Origin: Rhizobium lusitanum
GTDB lineage: Bacteria; Pseudomonadota; Alphaproteobacteria; Rhizobiales; Rhizobiaceae
Reading direction: 5' to 3'
Length of the DNA: 64,000 bases
NCBI RefSeq assembly: GCF_014189535.1
Contig: NZ_CP050307.1
Location: 372,001-436,000 of the forward strand
The translations under genes and the position numbers were made by a program. The notes under the pieces were generated by a model that was not told the origin of the DNA, did not search any database, and worked only from the letters and a program-made list of their open reading frames with translations. This document shows, in pieces, positions 62,056-64,000 of this stretch; the stretch's first letter is position 1; each line of letters begins with the position of its first letter.

Positions 62056-62616
62056 ATGAAAATTCTGGGCATATCGGGCAGCCTCCGCAAAGGTTCCTTC
62101 AACACGGCACTGCTGCATGCCGCTGTCGAACTGGCGCCGCCGGGTGTCGAGCTCATCGCCGCGACTATTCATGGCGTGCCGCTTTATGATGCCGATCTCG
62201 AGGCGGCAGACGGCATTCCGGAGAAGGTGACGGAACTAAAGGAACTAACGGTTGCCGCTGATGGCCTGATCCTGTTCACGCCGGAGTACAACAATTCGCT
62301 TCCCGGCGTCTTCAAGAATGCCATCGACTGGATGAGCCGTCCGTCGGACGATATCGCCCGCGTCTTCGGGGCAAAGCCCGTCGCCATCCTCGGGGCGTCG
62401 CCCGGTAATTTCGGGACGATCCTCAGCCAGAATGCCTGGCTGCCGGTGCTGCGAACGCTTGGCACAAATCCGTGGTTCGGCGGGCGGCTGATGGTCTCGC
62501 GCTCGGGAAGCGTTTTCGATGCGGAAGGTAAAATCATCGACGAGAAGGTTAAGCACAACCTTGCCGCCTTCATCGAAGGATTTGCGGCCTTTGTCGAGGG
62601 CGCGAAAAAGAACTGA
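62056..62616 (+). CDS. NADPH-dependent FMN reductase
   Basis: From ATG 62056 (AGGGGG upstream) the product has 186 residues. GISGSLRKGSFNTALL is the FMN phosphate loop and TPEYNNSLPGVFKNAIDW the signature of the ArsH/ChrR/SsuE-type flavodoxin-like reductases. It reduces FMN, quinones or other acceptors with NADPH. It lies 82 bases after the ferredoxin reductase and has its own terminator, so it may be transcribed alone. Confidence 0.9.
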   Translation: MKILGISGSLRKGSFNTALLHAAVELAPPGVELIAATIHGVPLYDADLEAADGIPEKVTELKELTVAADGLILFTPEYNNSLPGVFKNAIDWMSRPSDDIARVFGAKPVAILGASPGNFGTILSQNAWLPVLRTLGTNPWFGGRLMVSRSGSVFDAEGKIIDEKVKHNLAAFIEGFAAFVEGAKKN

Positions 62617-62644
62617 TCCGCGCATTTCGCGCGCGGAGAGTTTT
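62617..62644 (+). terminator. Rho-independent terminator of the FMN reductase gene
   Basis: TCCGCGC (62617-62623) pairs with GCGCGGA (62631-62637) over a 7-base loop and is followed after three bases by TTTT (62641-62644). It starts directly after the stop codon. Confidence 0.6.
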
Positions 62645-62744
62645 CCTGAAGCCTATGATTGAAAGACCGCATGACCTATTGTGATAAGCAGCGTCGAGTC
62701 AGCCGGCCCTTCCGGGGCCGCATACAATCTTCCTTTGAGCCGAA

Positions 62745-63632
62745 ATGAAATCCAACACTGCCGGTTATGTCTTCACGCTGTTGGCGATCAGTATTTTCGC
62801 CATACAGGACGGGATCTCCAAACATCTGGTCAGCGCCTATCCGCCGCTTTTCGTGGCGATGATACGCTATTGGGGTTTCATGCTGTTTGCGATCGCGCTG
62901 GCAGCGCGCTCGCCGGGCGGATTGCGGGTTGTCGTCCACACCAGAAAGCCTGGCCTGCAGATCGTTCGCGGGCTCCTGCTCGCCCTGCAGATCGTCATCG
63001 CCATTTCGTCCTTCGTCATGGTCGGTCTTGCGCATTCGCAGGCAATCTTCTCGTCCGGCCCGCTGATGGTTGCGCTGCTCTCCGTGCCTATCCTCGGCGA
63101 AAGGGTCGGCTGGCGGCGATGGTTGGCGATCTCGGTCGGCTTCGTCGGGGTGCTGTTGATCCTGAAGCCGGAAAGCGGTGTCTTTGATATCCGCTTCCTG
63201 GTGCCGCTGGCGGGCGCCCTGGTGTTTTCGCTCTACGTCGTCATCACCCGATATGTCAGCAGGGTGGATTCATCGATGACGAGCTTCTTTTATACCGGGG
63301 TTGTGGGCGCGATCGCGATGAGCACTGTCGGGCCGTTTTTCTGGACACCGATGCTACCGCATGACTGGGTCTTCATGGGCCTGCTTTGCCTCACCGGCAT
63401 GACGAGCCATTATTTCCTCATCCGCGCCTATGATCTTCTCGACGCGGTGGTCATCCAGCCGCTCACCTACCTGCAGCTTGTCTTCTCCGCCGTCATCGGT
63501 GTTGCGATCTTCGGCGAGACGCTCGGCATCAATATGATCATCGGTGCCGTTATTGTCGTCGGCGCGGGCATTTTCACGATCTGGCGTGAAAATGCCCTGG
63601 CCAAGTCTCGGTCGAGGGGCGCCGGAGGGTAG
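62745..63632 (+). CDS. EamA-type DMT-family transporter
   Basis: The product has 295 residues with ten predicted membrane segments in two EamA repeats, starting YVFTLLAISIFAIQDGISK and with SSGPLMVALLSVPILGERVG at the end of the first repeat. The family exports amino acids and other metabolites or takes up small solutes. The substrate is unknown. Its ribosome site is weak, and a G+C-rich hairpin (62704-62720) lies in the leader. It ends 6 bases before the convergent kinase gene. Confidence 0.88.
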   Translation: MKSNTAGYVFTLLAISIFAIQDGISKHLVSAYPPLFVAMIRYWGFMLFAIALAARSPGGLRVVVHTRKPGLQIVRGLLLALQIVIAISSFVMVGLAHSQAIFSSGPLMVALLSVPILGERVGWRRWLAISVGFVGVLLILKPESGVFDIRFLVPLAGALVFSLYVVITRYVSRVDSSMTSFFYTGVVGAIAMSTVGPFFWTPMLPHDWVFMGLLCLTGMTSHYFLIRAYDLLDAVVIQPLTYLQLVFSAVIGVAIFGETLGINMIIGAVIVVGAGIFTIWRENALAKSRSRGAGG

Positions 63633-63638
63633 AGGCTT

Positions 63639-64000
63639 TTACGCCTCTACCTCGGTTTTTGGATGGTCTTCGGTATAGTAGCTGACATACTTCTGCCGAT
63701 AGCGCTCGGTGCCGCCAAAATCGCTGTAGCGTGACAGTTCCGACATGTCGGTCTTGTTGAGAATGACGCCGAGGATGCGCGAGTTGATCTGCGGCTCCTG
63801 CTCCAGAATGTCCTTGACGAGACTGGTCGGCGTCGCGCCCCATTCGGCAACGAACAGGAAGGCATCCACCTGCGGCGCAAATGCCTTGGCGTCGATGACA
63901 GGTCCGAGTGGCGCAAGGTCGACGACGATATAGTCGAACATCTTCCGCGCATTCTCCATCAGGTTCATCATGCCCTGCGAGGACAGAAGCTCGCTGGTAT
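63639..64000 (-). CDS. ExoP/Wzc-type polysaccharide tyrosine autokinase, C-terminal part (5' end outside window)
   Basis: The frame is open to the right edge. The visible 119 residues are the end of a bacterial tyrosine kinase domain: ARKMFDYIVVDLAPLGPVID holds the Walker B-type aspartates, and VILNKTDMSELSRY and a Tyr-containing tail (RYRQKYVSYYTED) resemble the autophosphorylated C-terminus. Such proteins span the membrane and control chain length and export of exopolysaccharide. The rest of the gene and its cluster lie to the right. Confidence 0.85.
   Translation of the reverse strand, partial: TSELLSSQGMMNLMENARKMFDYIVVDLAPLGPVIDAKAFAPQVDAFLFVAEWGATPTSLVKDILEQEPQINSRILGVILNKTDMSELSRYSDFGGTERYRQKYVSYYTEDHPKTEVEA

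Noticed and set aside
1..64000. tRNA, rRNA, CRISPR arrays, insertion sequences, integrases and phage genes
   Set aside because: No cloverleaf, regular spaced repeat, transposase motif or terminal inverted repeat pair was recognised on either strand; a covariance-model search would be needed to exclude small RNAs.

Overview
The window is a G+C-rich stretch of an alphaproteobacterial genome, most likely from the Rhizobiaceae (Rhizobium, Agrobacterium or a close relative). This rests on the density of ABC-type catabolic operons, an aerobic cobFGHIJKLM cobalamin cluster, a putA gene divergent from an Lrp-type putR, a rhizopine-type (MocD/MocE/MocF-like) oxygenase set, and an ExoP-type tyrosine kinase at the right edge. 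No transposase, integrase, tRNA, rRNA or CRISPR array was seen. Species-level assignment is not possible from the sequence alone.

Layout. (1) 1-537: 3' end of an FGGY sugar kinase. (2) 553-10051, minus strand: a peptide/opine-type ABC importer (binding protein, two permeases, double ATPase) with two FAD-dependent amine/amino-acid oxidases, an SDR and a MarR regulator. (3) 10172-19662, minus strand: a tightly coupled ten-gene sugar operon (family-1 binding protein, two permeases, two TIM-barrel isomerases, a Gfo/Idh/MocA dehydrogenase, an alpha/beta hydrolase, a ribulose-phosphate-epimerase-like protein, a ROK kinase and a UgpC/MalK-type ATPase). It faces a divergent Gfo/Idh/MocA dehydrogenase, an HSL-type esterase and a LacI regulator. 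(4) 23215-30524: a second sugar system with a HAD phosphatase, a SorC regulator, a class I LacD-like aldolase, a ROK kinase fused to a P-loop kinase (frameshifted here) and an Rbs-type ABC importer. (5) 30546-40115: two GntR/FCD regulators, then an amino-acid-type ABC importer interleaved with a DapA-family enzyme, a 972-residue fusion of three oxidase subunits, a hydantoinase-like amidohydrolase and a DUF3830 protein. (6) 40184-44539: putA and putR, divergent, with a perfect palindrome between them; then a fumarate-reductase-like flavoprotein. (7) 46650-49403: a methyltransferase and an FkbH-like protein, visibly richer in A+T than their neighbours. (8) 49478-57114: cobF-cobM and nikR, with cobK inverted. 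(9) 57151-61973: a TIM-barrel isomerase, a LacI regulator and a desaturase-like oxygenase with Rieske ferredoxin and ferredoxin reductase. (10) 62056 to the end: an FMN reductase, an EamA transporter and the C-terminus of an ExoP/Wzc-type kinase.

How the parts fit. Most of the window pairs a high-affinity importer with the enzymes for one imported substrate and a local regulator. Three systems look least described: the hydantoinase/DapA/fused-oxidase cluster (5), a possible C3-oxidation plus allulose-type sugar route (3), and the desaturase-type oxygenase unit (9), whose isomerase, regulator and oxygenase promoters share identical CTATCA-N4-TGATAG operators. All substrates are inferred and none is proven by the sequence.
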